Shown piece after piece: positions 15,610 through 23,363 of a DNA stretch of 64,000 bases. A program made the translations under genes and the position numbers. Positions within the stretch are counted from its first letter, which is position 1; each line of letters starts with the position of its first letter. Origin of the DNA: an uncultured Lachnospiraceae bacterium (GTDB lineage: Bacteria; Bacillota; Clostridia; Lachnospirales; Lachnospiraceae); the NCBI GenBank assembly GCA_910584915.1, contig CAJUDM010000026.1, positions 1 to 64,000 on the forward strand, in the 5' to 3' direction. The notes under the pieces are model-generated. The model worked only from the letters and a program-made list of their open reading frames with translations. It was not told where the DNA came from and searched no databases.

Positions 15610-15795
15610 GGAAGAATGAGTTATTGGAAGGAATGAATTATTGGAAAGAATGAGTTGCCGGAAAGCGTGGATTGTGAGAAAGAATGAGTTGTCGGAAAGT
15701 ATGAATTATTGGAAAGAATGAGTTGCCGGAAAGCGTGAATTGCGGGGAAGAGTGGATTGTCGGGAAGAGTGAACTGTCGGGAAGAATGAATTGGA
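15610..15795. repeat. Tandem array, 11 units of 17 bp
   Basis: Eleven adjacent imperfect units (consensus GGAAAGAATGAATTGTC; the first is 16 bp). Units 2-4 match units 6-8 most closely, giving a 68-bp higher-order period. There are no spacers, so this is a minisatellite, not CRISPR. It ends 17 bases before the manA start codon. Together with the preceding palindrome it fills the 364-bp gap between manC and manA. Confidence 0.85.
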
Positions 15796-15812
15796 ATGGA
15801 GATTAGATAGAG

Positions 15813-16811
15813 ATGGGACAAGGCAGACCGTTTATATGTAAGCCGGTGGGGAAGGATTATCTGTGGGGCGGGAAGAGGCTGCAGGAGGATATGGTGAAGG
15901 AGACAGGGTTGTCTCATCTGGCGGAGAGCTGGGAGTGTTCCACGCATCCGGACGGTCCGTCTACCGTGGCGGACGGTGTGTACCGGGGGATGGAGCTCTC
16001 GGAGGTCCTGAGAGAACATCCCGAGTATCTGGGAAGCCATGCGGGGTATATAGGCGGCGGGGAGGCAGGGCAGCTTCCGGTCCTGGTGAAATTTATCGAT
16101 GCCAAAGAGGATCTGTCGGTGCAGGTCCATCCCACGGATGCCTACGCAAAGGAGCATGAAAACGGGCAGCAGGGCAAGACGGAGCTGTGGTATATCATGG
16201 ATGCGGCAAAGGATGCCGGGATCGTCTACGGGCTGAGGCGGAATGCGGAGAGAGAGGTGCTGCGGCAGGCGGCGCTTGATGGAAAACTGGACAGGTATCT
16301 GCGGAGGATACCTGTAAAGAAGGATCAGGTTTTCTTTATCAAGGCGGGAATGATCCATGCTGTCGGCGCAGGCTGTCTGATCGCGGAGATACAGGAGAAC
16401 TCCAATCTGACCTATCGGCTGTACGATTATGACAGGGTAGATAAAAGCGGGCGAAAGAGACAGCTTCATGTGGAAAAGGCGCTGGATGCGGCGGAGCTGA
16501 CACGGACGGAGGCGCCTGGACAGCCCATGAGGGTGCTCCGCTATGAGCCTGGGTGTGCCAGGGAGCTGCTTGGGAGATGCCGGTACTTTGAGGTACACCG
16601 CATGCTGGTGAATACGGAACGGCGCCAGATCGTGAAATTCAGGGCGGATGAGCTGAGTTTTCGCATCCTGCTGTGCATGGAGGGATGCGGCACGCTGTCT
16701 TTTGGGGATACCGTGCTGGAAATCTACAGGGGCGACTGCATTTTTGTGCCGGCGGATTCCGTGGATATACGGATTCACGGAAGGCTGCAATTTCTGGATG
16801 TGAGGTGCTGA
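15813..16811 (+). CDS. manA: Mannose-6-phosphate isomerase, class I
   Basis: A 332-aa class I phosphomannose isomerase. Zinc ligands are Q104 and H106 in SVQVHP, E124 in KTELWYI and H182 in AGMIHAVGAG. It interconverts fructose-6-phosphate and mannose-6-phosphate, feeding GDP-mannose and GDP-fucose synthesis. A phosphomannomutase is absent from this window. The ribosome site is weak (TGGAG at about 12 bases) and lies just after the tandem array. A terminator follows. The Firmicutes-type length is normal. Confidence 0.94.
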   Translation: MGQGRPFICKPVGKDYLWGGKRLQEDMVKETGLSHLAESWECSTHPDGPSTVADGVYRGMELSEVLREHPEYLGSHAGYIGGGEAGQLPVLVKFIDAKEDLSVQVHPTDAYAKEHENGQQGKTELWYIMDAAKDAGIVYGLRRNAEREVLRQAALDGKLDRYLRRIPVKKDQVFFIKAGMIHAVGAGCLIAEIQENSNLTYRLYDYDRVDKSGRKRQLHVEKALDAAELTRTEAPGQPMRVLRYEPGCARELLGRCRYFEVHRMLVNTERRQIVKFRADELSFRILLCMEGCGTLSFGDTVLEIYRGDCIFVPADSVDIRIHGRLQFLDVRC

Positions 16812-16812
16812 A

Positions 16813-16859
16813 AGCGGACAGAAATCCCGTAACTTGAAGGGGAAATCTGTCCGTTTTTC
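16813..16859 (+). terminator. Terminator after manA
   Basis: GCGGACAGA pairs with TCTGTCCG, followed by TTTTTC. It ends the GDP-fucose gene set; the next gene is convergent. Confidence 0.75.
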
Positions 16860-16893
16860 TGATCCTGTTTCCATTATTATGTTATGATGTTTT

Positions 16894-17577
16894 TCAACGT
16901 GTCGGCATCTGAAAGCCTGTGAGCGCTTTGTTCAGGTAATCGTTAAAGGGCTTCATCAGGCGGAAAAGTTCCACTGCGCGGTCAAGGAACTGCTCCGCAT
17001 TTTCAAGTTCCGCATCTTTGACGGGATATTCCAGATACCAGCTTTTATATTTTAGATATTCCGCCTGGGGATGTTCCTTATCGTATCCGGCGGGAACATT
17101 TTTCAGGCTTGTCCCCTGTACGGTGAAGTGCTCCTTAAAATCCGGTGCGTCGATGATCTGCTCCCACTGTGCGCCGTTTGCAGAGATATAGTCCCGCACC
17201 ATCGCCGTCGCGTCTTTGAACATATCGGCGAACAGGCCGCCGCCCAGGAAAGACTTATCCCCCGGCTTTATCATGAGATAATACCCCACCGGCACGGGCA
17301 GTTTCCCCATGGAGGAAATATGGGCGCGAAAGGCGGGATTATAGGGAGATTTGTCGTGGCTAAACCGGGTGTCCCTGTTTAACTTGAAAGTGAGCGACTG
17401 CGGCGCATTGTGCAGCACAGAGGGATCAAAATCCCCGATGCGGAAGATGAGCGCCTGTATCAATGCTTCAAATTCCTCGTTTGCCGCTCTGTATTCCGGC
17501 TTGTGGGCGTGATACCATTCCCGGTCATTGTTTTCACTCAGGTCTGTCAGATATTGTAAGATGGTTGATAGATTCAT
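16894..17577 (-). CDS. DUF2461 family protein
   Basis: A 227-aa member of the DUF2461/TIGR02453 family: ENNDREWYHAHKPEY at residues 15-29, LNRDTRFSHDKSPYN (68-82) and GGGLFADM (112-119) are its conserved blocks. Function is not established. ATG 17577 has AGGAGGAAACAAC ahead. It lies 15 bases downstream of the sigma-factor gene on the same strand, so the two are probably co-transcribed. The family call is firm. Confidence 0.88.
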   Translation of the reverse strand: MNLSTILQYLTDLSENNDREWYHAHKPEYRAANEEFEALIQALIFRIGDFDPSVLHNAPQSLTFKLNRDTRFSHDKSPYNPAFRAHISSMGKLPVPVGYYLMIKPGDKSFLGGGLFADMFKDATAMVRDYISANGAQWEQIIDAPDFKEHFTVQGTSLKNVPAGYDKEHPQAEYLKYKSWYLEYPVKDAELENAEQFLDRAVELFRLMKPFNDYLNKALTGFQMPTR

Positions 17578-17592
17578 GATAGTTGTTTCCTC

Positions 17593-18468
17593 CTATGCAT
17601 TCCGGATGACAGATATGGCTGTGCTGTCCAGAAAATTTTTGATGAATGTTTTGAGTGTTTCCGGCGATTGAAAGGTTTTGCAGAAAGAAAATTCTTCCGA
17701 TAAATCGTCGATTGTCTCCATCGCTTCCTTTACCCCGGCTGCGGTTTGTGGAGATACAGGGAGCGAGGTCTGAAGGGATATGGGTTTGGCACCGGTGAAA
17801 TCCAGCCTGTCCGGTGAAATTCTGTGGTTCTGGATGGCGTAGTTGACGCGGTCTGTGCAGTGGCATTTCCCGCATCCGTATTCTCCGCAGTAATCGCTCA
17901 AAAATTCTGCCATTTTCTTTCGTATTCTGGACAATCGCTGCCGGTATGCATCGGGGGTGATCCCCAGAATATCGCCCGCAATGCGGCTGTCCACCCGAAA
18001 CATCGTCCCCAGGATAAAAATACACCTGCTCTCCGCGTCGAGGCATTGAAGCATGACGTTTGTGCAGGACAGCTTCAACTCCTCCGCCAGAATGGATTTC
18101 TCCACATCCTGCGTCAGATCCGGGACATCGTCAATTTTTCCATGCAGAATGTCGTCCCCGTAAAACTCGAAGCTGAGAGGAAACTTTGCGAACATATGCT
18201 TTTTGTAATCTTTCAGATGGTTCAGCGCAATGCGGAACACCCAGGTGGAAAAGGAACTCTCCCCCTTGAAGGAGGACAGATGGGTGATGATTTTCAGCAG
18301 GATCTCCTGGGACGCGTCCTCGGCGTCCGGGAAGGTCCCTAACATCCGCAGAGACAGGTTGAATACCAGATCTTGCACGCTGAGCAGCACGGTTTCCAGT
18401 GCACTCTTATCTCCGGCGGCAGCCTGTCTGATCAAAAGCAGTAATTCTTCGTTTGTTATCTTGTCCAT
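17593..18468 (-). CDS. ECF-like RNA polymerase sigma factor with C-terminal Cys cluster
   Basis: A 291-aa sigma-70 family protein. Region 2 (about 20-90; FPDAEDASQEILLKI, SSFSTWVFRIALN) and region 4 (about 130-185; AGDILGITPDAYRQRLSRIRKK) are present. They are followed by a 100-residue extension with C194-x4-C199-x2-C202-x-C204, which could bind a metal or sense redox state, as in CorE-type sigma factors. No anti-sigma gene adjoins it, in keeping with built-in sensing. ATG 18468 is chosen because GGAGG lies 7 bases before it, inside the longer frame. Confidence 0.87.
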   Translation of the reverse strand: MDKITNEELLLLIRQAAAGDKSALETVLLSVQDLVFNLSLRMLGTFPDAEDASQEILLKIITHLSSFKGESSFSTWVFRIALNHLKDYKKHMFAKFPLSFEFYGDDILHGKIDDVPDLTQDVEKSILAEELKLSCTNVMLQCLDAESRCIFILGTMFRVDSRIAGDILGITPDAYRQRLSRIRKKMAEFLSDYCGEYGCGKCHCTDRVNYAIQNHRISPDRLDFTGAKPISLQTSLPVSPQTAAGVKEAMETIDDLSEEFSFCKTFQSPETLKTFIKNFLDSTAISVIRNA

Positions 18469-18544
18469 ATTTTTTACCTCCATATTCTATTAGACGATCG
18501 AAATGCGGGCGTGTGACAGGGGAGTTTAAATTTTTTTCGGGCGC

Positions 18545-19222
18545 TCACCGCACAAGAAACACAGAGACAGGCAGTATCACGGAAGTCAGGATATCATAAA
18601 ATCCATGGGCGATCATAAGAGGAAACAGGCTCTTCTTTTTGGAACAGAAAAGAAAAACACATAAAATGATCACATTCGTGGACAGGTTGTAAAACTCGCC
18701 AAACACAAACTGCATGGAAGACCAGTGGATGGCGTAAAAGAGCAGGATGTTGAGGGCGACGGAGAGTATTTTTGAGGGGCATATGGATAAGGTCTTATGC
18801 AGAATAAATCCGCGGAAGATCAGTTCTTCCGCGAATCCCACGCACAAAAAGCAGTAGAGAGATGTTGTAATGATATAACCGGGCTCCGGTGCTATAGCAT
18901 AAGCGGAATAGTCCATTTTCAGGGCGAGAAGCGGTATCTGCTGTACGACAAACATGCAGAAGCCTAAGAGCAGTCCCGCCGGGACATCCTGAAAACGAAA
19001 GCAGGTTAAACCTATGGAGGCAAGAGGAGCCTTTTCCACCTTTGAGATATAAAAAAGGATAATGGCGCAGGGCAGGAGATAGAATAAAACGCCGTTAAAA
19101 AGCCCGGTGGAATGCAAAAAAATTTCTGAAAAGTTTATGACTGCCGTGAGGATCATCATGAGTATAAAAAGGTTGATGATTTCCAGGAATGCTTTTTTCT
19201 TGGTGGGCAATTTTTGATACAT
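18545..19222 (-). CDS. CPBP-family intramembrane metalloprotease
   Basis: A 225-aa membrane protein with about seven hydrophobic segments. The CPBP/Abi (CAAX protease-like) motifs are EELIFRGF in the middle helix, HWSSM in the next and AHGFYD near the end; these Glu, Arg and His residues are the expected active site. Roles range from prenyl-protein processing to bacteriocin self-immunity and cannot be told apart here. ATG 19222 follows AGGAG. It is 16 bases downstream of the exosporium-like gene on the same strand. Confidence 0.88.
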   Translation of the reverse strand: MYQKLPTKKKAFLEIINLFILMMILTAVINFSEIFLHSTGLFNGVLFYLLPCAIILFYISKVEKAPLASIGLTCFRFQDVPAGLLLGFCMFVVQQIPLLALKMDYSAYAIAPEPGYIITTSLYCFLCVGFAEELIFRGFILHKTLSICPSKILSVALNILLFYAIHWSSMQFVFGEFYNLSTNVIILCVFLFCSKKKSLFPLMIAHGFYDILTSVILPVSVFLVR

Positions 19223-19238
19223 GGTTTTCTCCTGTGTT

Positions 19239-19748
19239 TCAGTTATTTTTAATCCGCTGTATGATAATGGAAGCATGGTTTACAGCCTGGTTGTCAATTC
19301 CGGTTCCCGCAAGATAATCCGTTGTGGAGGATTTATTGCGCAGTGTGACAATGGAACCGGCTTCGATGGGAGCGATAAACATGCCGGTCAGCTGAGCCCG
19401 CTCTGTATTGGTAAGTCCGTCAGAGTATATTCCGAAAAAGGACAGCGGATTTTCCAGACCGTTGATGGCTACGGCATAAGCTGCATTGATGGTCTCGCCG
19501 TCCGGACGAAGCAGCAGGGAATAGTCTATCCGGTAAATGCCGCCCGTGTTGACGGTAATTTCCGTTGTATTCGGGGTGAAAGAAAAATCACCGGACTGAA
19601 AAGCAAGCAGAAAGCGGACTTCTTTTTCCGGAGCGATCTCCTGATAGCCGCCCTGCATGACGGCGTTAAAGTAGACCGGCGGCATCCAGGGACATGTTGA
19701 TTCCTGACAGCAATGGCAACAACAGCATTTATTGTGATTTTCATTCAT
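19239..19748 (-). CDS. Exosporium/BclA C-terminal-like protein with Cys-rich head
   Basis: A 169-aa protein. Its first 20 residues hold a Cys cluster (CCCCHCC). The rest is a jelly-roll-like beta domain (FTPNTTEITVNTGGIYRIDYSLLL, ERAQLTGMFIAPIEAGSIVTLRN), resembling the trimeric C1q/TNF-like heads of BclA-type spore-surface proteins and clostridial homologs. No collagen-like repeat is present. It probably assembles on the spore or cell surface, with Cys cross-linking or metal binding; that is inference. AGGAGG lies nine bases before ATG 19748. Confidence 0.72.
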   Translation of the reverse strand: MNENHNKCCCCHCCQESTCPWMPPVYFNAVMQGGYQEIAPEKEVRFLLAFQSGDFSFTPNTTEITVNTGGIYRIDYSLLLRPDGETINAAYAVAINGLENPLSFFGIYSDGLTNTERAQLTGMFIAPIEAGSIVTLRNKSSTTDYLAGTGIDNQAVNHASIIIQRIKNN

Positions 19749-19839
19749 TTTTTCAAGCCTCCTGACATAAAGAAGTATCTCTGGTATATCTTATGCGTCG
19801 GAGAGCTTATCGTGCGGGGCAATAAAATTACGAAAGCCG

Positions 19840-20286
19840 CTATCCCAGGAACCGTTCGACCAGGCTGAGCGCCGCGATCAGGAAGACAGTAAAGACTGCT
19901 GATGCGCCGATAACGGCAACAATGATGGCAATAATGCGGAGGGTCTTTTTTGTCTCGGGGCTCATTTCCCTTTTACTTTGGTTTTCTGATTGCGGAATTT
20001 CAGTTTCGGGAAACTCAATATCAGAAAGGTCAGTTTCAAGATTCCCTGTCTTGGGAATATCAGTTTCGTCGGCAGTAAGCGCCGGAGATTCTTCGCCGAG
20101 CAGAAGATAGTCGGTGCTGACCTCATACATCTGTGCCAACTTGATGATATTTTCAATGTCCGGATACCCTTGAGCAGACTCCCATTTGGAGACCGCCTGT
20201 CTTGAGACGTTTAATAATTCAGCGACCTGTTCCTGGGAGTATCCCGCCTCTTTCCGAAGGTCTTTTAGGCGTTCAGCTATGTTCAT
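19840..20286 (-). CDS. XRE-family regulator with C-terminal membrane helix
   Basis: A 148-aa protein: an XRE helix-turn-helix at residues 1-60 (YSQEQVAELLNVSRQAVSKWE), an acidic Pro/Thr-rich linker and a membrane helix at about 118-142. It would be a membrane-tethered DNA-binding protein. The frame is open to 20523, but ATG 20286 fits the domain boundary and has AAAGGAAC ahead. The upstream 235 bases carry two extended -10 boxes on this strand. Its target is unknown; the following genes on its strand encode the exosporium-like protein and CPBP protease. Confidence 0.85.
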   Translation of the reverse strand: MNIAERLKDLRKEAGYSQEQVAELLNVSRQAVSKWESAQGYPDIENIIKLAQMYEVSTDYLLLGEESPALTADETDIPKTGNLETDLSDIEFPETEIPQSENQSKREMSPETKKTLRIIAIIVAVIGASAVFTVFLIAALSLVERFLG

Positions 20287-20521
20287 AATATGGATAAGTT
20301 CCTTTCTCATACAATATATGTATGGCTGATAACTTTGCATCCGGCAAAGAGCCGTTATAACCGATGCGGAATCATTGATCGGATTTCTTCCTGCTTCCGT
20401 AAAAAAAGTACCACGATTCTTCGGTTGCGCACCACCATCAGTTTTTTGCATGGACAGCAACGGATCGTTGCGGAGGGGAGATTTTTTGCTGCGGGTGCTT
20501 TTGGAACTGTTATCGAATACC

Positions 20522-20550
20522 ATTATAGCATGTTTTTTACAATTATATCA
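20522..20550 (-). promoter_or_regulatory. Two tandem extended -10 promoters (leftward)
   Basis: On the minus strand TGATATAAT (20550-20542) and TGCTATAAT (20530-20522), both full extended -10 matches, are 20 bp apart within repeated AACATGNTATAAT units. They would drive the XRE gene with a 5' leader of over 200 bases. The rest of the 386-bp gap between the XRE and TetR genes shows nothing else leftward. Confidence 0.5.
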
Positions 20551-20587
20551 TGTTGCTTGACATTTATTCCCGCGTAGCATTTTACTC

Positions 20588-20637
20588 TTGACAAAGCGAC
20601 ACACATGACGCATAATAGTAAGAGACACGAGTGTCGC
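20588..20637 (+). promoter_or_regulatory. TetR-gene promoter and GACAC palindromes
   Basis: TTGACA (20588-20593), 17-bp spacer, CATAAT (20611-20616). GACACGAGTGTC (20624-20635) is a perfect palindrome, and GCGACAC (20596-20602) mirrors GTGTCGC (20631-20637). The likely autoregulatory operator of the TetR gene. Confidence 0.65.
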
Positions 20638-20672
20638 AAATGAAAAGATAAAAAAGAACAGAGGTGACAAAA

Positions 20673-21272
20673 ATGAGCCTGAGAGGAGAAAAGACAAAGC
20701 AGGATATCCGGGAAAAAGCATGTCAGCTGTTTGCGAAAAAGGGATTTAAAGAGGTTACCATGAAGGATATCTGTGAACTGACGGGGCTGAGCCGCGGTGG
20801 ATTGTATCGGCATTATGGGAGTACAGAGCAGATTTTTCTGGAGATAGTGAACGCTTTTTCCGATAAGCAGAAAAAGGAAGTATTTGCCAAGATCGAGCGG
20901 CGTATTCCGGCTGTCACGATATTGGAGGAAATTCTTTCGAGATATGCGGGGGAAATGATCGACGATGAAAATTCTATCAGTCTTGCCATTTACGAATTTT
21001 TCAGTAATCCGGAGATCTCTGAGGAGGATAATTCTGTAAAAAAGCAGTATGAGATTTCAAAATCAACTTGGGTGGAACTTATCAACTATGGCATAGGCAC
21101 GAAAGAATTCAACCCTGTAAACCCGGAAGCTGTTTTTCATGTGATCGTATTTGCGTATCAGGGGGTGCGGATGTACAGCAGGCTGATGAAAATAGAGGAG
21201 GAGATTCCCGCACAGATCATTTGTGAAATCAAAAGGCTTTTACTGCCGGAGGAGGTACATCATGAAAAGTGA
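20673..21272 (+). CDS. TetR/AcrR-family transcriptional regulator
   Basis: A 199-aa repressor with its helix-turn-helix at about residues 25-55 (VTMKDICELTGLSRGGLYRH) and a helical C-terminal domain. ATG 20673 follows GAGGTG by six bases; an earlier GTG is inside that site. The stop overlaps the start of a GNAT gene by 11 bases, so the pair forms an operon. The palindromes in its promoter suggest self-repression. The effector may be a compound that the acetyltransferase modifies; this is inferred from pairing only. Confidence 0.9.
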   Translation: MSLRGEKTKQDIREKACQLFAKKGFKEVTMKDICELTGLSRGGLYRHYGSTEQIFLEIVNAFSDKQKKEVFAKIERRIPAVTILEEILSRYAGEMIDDENSISLAIYEFFSNPEISEEDNSVKKQYEISKSTWVELINYGIGTKEFNPVNPEAVFHVIVFAYQGVRMYSRLMKIEEEIPAQIICEIKRLLLPEEVHHEK

Positions 21273-21786
21273 TATTGTTTTGGTCAGACCAACTTTAGAA
21301 TGGAAGGAAGAAGCGCTTGCCTATCGCCGGGAGCATTTTCAGAATGGAGAGAGGGTTATCTATGGGAGCGAGCTTTTTGATCAGACGGAAAAGTATGAGG
21401 AATGGCTTTCTTCTGTAACGTTAAATACTGATCCCAAAACGGTGAATGAAAACTGGGTAGTCACAGATACTTTTTTTGCGGTCAGAAAGAGGGATGCCAG
21501 GATCGTCGGTATGATCGATCTGAGACATACACTGAATGAATTTTTGAAAGATTTGGGAAACTGCGGGTATAGTGTGCGCCCATCCGAAAGAAAAAAGGGA
21601 TATGCGACCCAAATGCTGTGTCAGCTTCTACGGGCTGCGAAGGAGGCGGGACTGAAAGAACTTCACATATCTGTGGAGAGAGAAAATACAGCGTCAGTAA
21701 AAGTCATACGAAAAAACGGCGGCGTGTATGAGCGGTGCTTTCCTTTTGAAGGTGAGATGGCAGATATTTATAAGATTGTTTTGTGA
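21262..21786 (+). CDS. GNAT-family N-acetyltransferase
   Basis: A 174-aa GNAT. The acetyl-CoA loop RKKGYATQML lies at about 107-116, followed by ISVERENTASVKVIRKNGG, the classic ...N..S..V....G end motif of the RimJ/RimL-like group. ATG 21262 has GGAGGAGGT seven bases ahead and overlaps the TetR stop. Substrate unknown. The 3' end takes part in a 39-bp tandem duplication that continues past the stop codon. Confidence 0.87.
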   Translation: MKSDIVLVRPTLEWKEEALAYRREHFQNGERVIYGSELFDQTEKYEEWLSSVTLNTDPKTVNENWVVTDTFFAVRKRDARIVGMIDLRHTLNEFLKDLGNCGYSVRPSERKKGYATQMLCQLLRAAKEAGLKELHISVERENTASVKVIRKNGGVYERCFPFEGEMADIYKIVL

Positions 21787-21842
21787 TGTTCGTCTGATGG
21801 CGGATGTTTAAAGATTGTTTAGTGATGTTCATCTGATGGCGG
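21772..21842. repeat. Imperfect tandem duplication at the 3' end of the GNAT gene
   Basis: A 32-base segment (21772-21803) recurs at 21811-21842 with 30 of 32 identical bases and a period of 39. The first copy holds the last codons and stop of the GNAT gene; the second is non-coding. Confidence 0.8.
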
Positions 21843-21895
21843 TGGATGACAGTTTACAATGCGGTCATGAAAAAACAGTGGGAGGAAGAGCGCGG

Positions 21896-22720
21896 ATGAA
21901 ATTGAAAATAGTGGGAAGCGGCGGCATGTTTCAGATTCCCAATCCTTTTTGCAGGTGCGCGATCTGTGAGGAGGCACGGTTAAAAAGGGGGCGTTATGAG
22001 AGGCTGGGGCCCAGTCTGTATATTGAGGACATCAAAATGCTTATCGACACGCCGGAGGACATAGGGGTTGCCTGTGACAGACAGGGTATCTCGGAGATCC
22101 GGTATCTCTCCATCTCGCATAAAGACCCGGACCATACGAGGGGGATGCGCATTGTGGAGCCGCTTGGCTATGACTGTATTGCCGATAAGGGAACGCCCAT
22201 ACAGTTTATCGCACTGCCGGAGGTTGTAGACGATATCAACGCCTGGAACGGCGACGGCATGCATTAATATGAGGATATTCTCCACTGTATTTCCATAAAC
22301 CGGACGGATCATATCCGAATCGGAGAAATGGAAATACATCTCGTCAATAACAAAACCCATTGCGGCAATATGACATTTTACGTCATGACGGAGGGCAGGA
22401 AAAAGGCGATATACGCCTGCTGTGATGTGAAACCGTTTGTGCATAATGAGTTGTACTACGATGCGGATGTCCTGATCATCGGGCTGGTTTCCGATGACGG
22501 CATTTTGAGGGACGGATCAAAGCTCGAGGATGCGCCCTTTAAGCATGATATGTTCACGCTGGAGGAGGTGGAAGAGATCAGGTGCACCTACAGGATAAAA
22601 CGCATTGTTGTCACACATATCGACGAGTACTGGGGAAAATCGTACGCTTATTACCGAAAATTGGAAAAGGCGCTGGATCAGATATTTTTTGCCTATGATG
22701 GTATGGAGATTATGGTGTGA
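21896..22720 (+). pseudogene. MBL-fold hydrolase gene interrupted by an in-frame stop
   Basis: From ATG 21896 a PhnP-like metallo-beta-lactamase frame reads KLKIVGSGG, NPFCRCAICEEA (C-x-C-x2-C) and SISHKDPDHTRG, then meets TAA at 22265-22267. The same frame continues without shift for 150 codons with the expected remainder (HLVNNKTHCGNMTFYV, ADVLIIGL, VVTHIDEYWG) to 22720. A single base change restores about 274 aa. The metal motif is HxDxDH rather than HxHxDH. Either a recent nonsense mutation, a sequencing error or readthrough; an independent restart near 22328 is unlikely to work alone. Confidence 0.8.
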
Positions 22721-22826
22721 TGATGCAAGGGGGATTTTATCCTTTTCATGTTGGCGGGTTTCTGGTATACTGGGTGACATAAACAGGGATTAGAAGAATG
22801 GGGATATTTGTGAAGGAGAAAAACAG

Positions 22827-23240
22827 ATGGGCGAAAAAACAGTATTCAGCCGGGGCTCTTTTTTTCATGGAACAAGAGCAGATTTGAAAATAGGCGATAT
22901 GATAGTTACAGGAAAGAAAAAGAATTATAATGATGATAGAAAATCCCAATATGTTTACTTTGCAGGCACTTTGGATGCGGCAATTTGGGGAGCGGAACTG
23001 GCAGAGGGGGAAGGCGAGGAAAGGATATATGTTGTTGAGCCGACAGGTGATTTTGAGGATGACCCGAATGTTACAGACAAAAAATTTCCGGGAAATCCGA
23101 CAAAATCGTACAGGTCGAAACACCCTCTGAAGATTGTGGCGGAGGTGATCAAATGGGAGGGACATTCTCCTGAAATATTGAATAATATGCTGGAAAATCT
23201 CAAAAAATTGTCTGAACAGGGCATAAAAGCAATTGACTGA
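22827..23240 (+). CDS. arr: NAD(+)-rifampin ADP-ribosyltransferase
   Basis: A 137-aa protein matching the Arr family over its full length: SFFHGTRADLKIGD (11-24), YVYFAGTLDAAIWGAELA (43-60), IYVVEPTGDFEDDPNVTDKK and GHSPE. Arr transfers ADP-ribose from NAD+ to a hydroxyl of rifamycins and so inactivates them. Chromosomal copies occur in many soil and gut bacteria and may have another natural substrate. It is monocistronic, with AAGGAG about 10 bases ahead. No integron or transposase is nearby, so recent transfer is not evident. Confidence 0.93.
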   Translation: MGEKTVFSRGSFFHGTRADLKIGDMIVTGKKKNYNDDRKSQYVYFAGTLDAAIWGAELAEGEGEERIYVVEPTGDFEDDPNVTDKKFPGNPTKSYRSKHPLKIVAEVIKWEGHSPEILNNMLENLKKLSEQGIKAID

Positions 23241-23292
23241 TTTTGCAGATAAAATTGGAAGCAAAATAAAAGTGCATAATCCGATTTTGTTC

Positions 23293-23318
23293 ATTTTTTG
23301 AGCGGGCACTGCGGATAT
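23293..23318 (+). repeat. Dispersed short repeat, copy 2 (partial)
   Basis: TTTTTTGAGCGGGCACTGC matches 6228-6246 of copy 1 exactly, followed by GGATAT as in copy 3 near 28379. Confidence 0.5.
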
Positions 23319-23363
23319 TGCCAAAACTACACTTCTGATCAGAAAGGAGCACCAACAGGAGCG

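Noticed and set aside
15610..15795. CRISPR array
   Set aside because: The 17-bp units abut each other with no unique spacers, and no cas gene is near.
15621..16874. A 417-codon open frame on the minus strand
   Set aside because: Antisense to manA; its end is translation of the 17-bp tandem array, and no family motif is present.
20287..20523. N-terminal extension of the XRE gene to 20523
   Set aside because: The frame is open, but the extension overlaps an extended -10 box, has no ribosome site and is not protein-like; ATG 20286 fits the XRE domain start.
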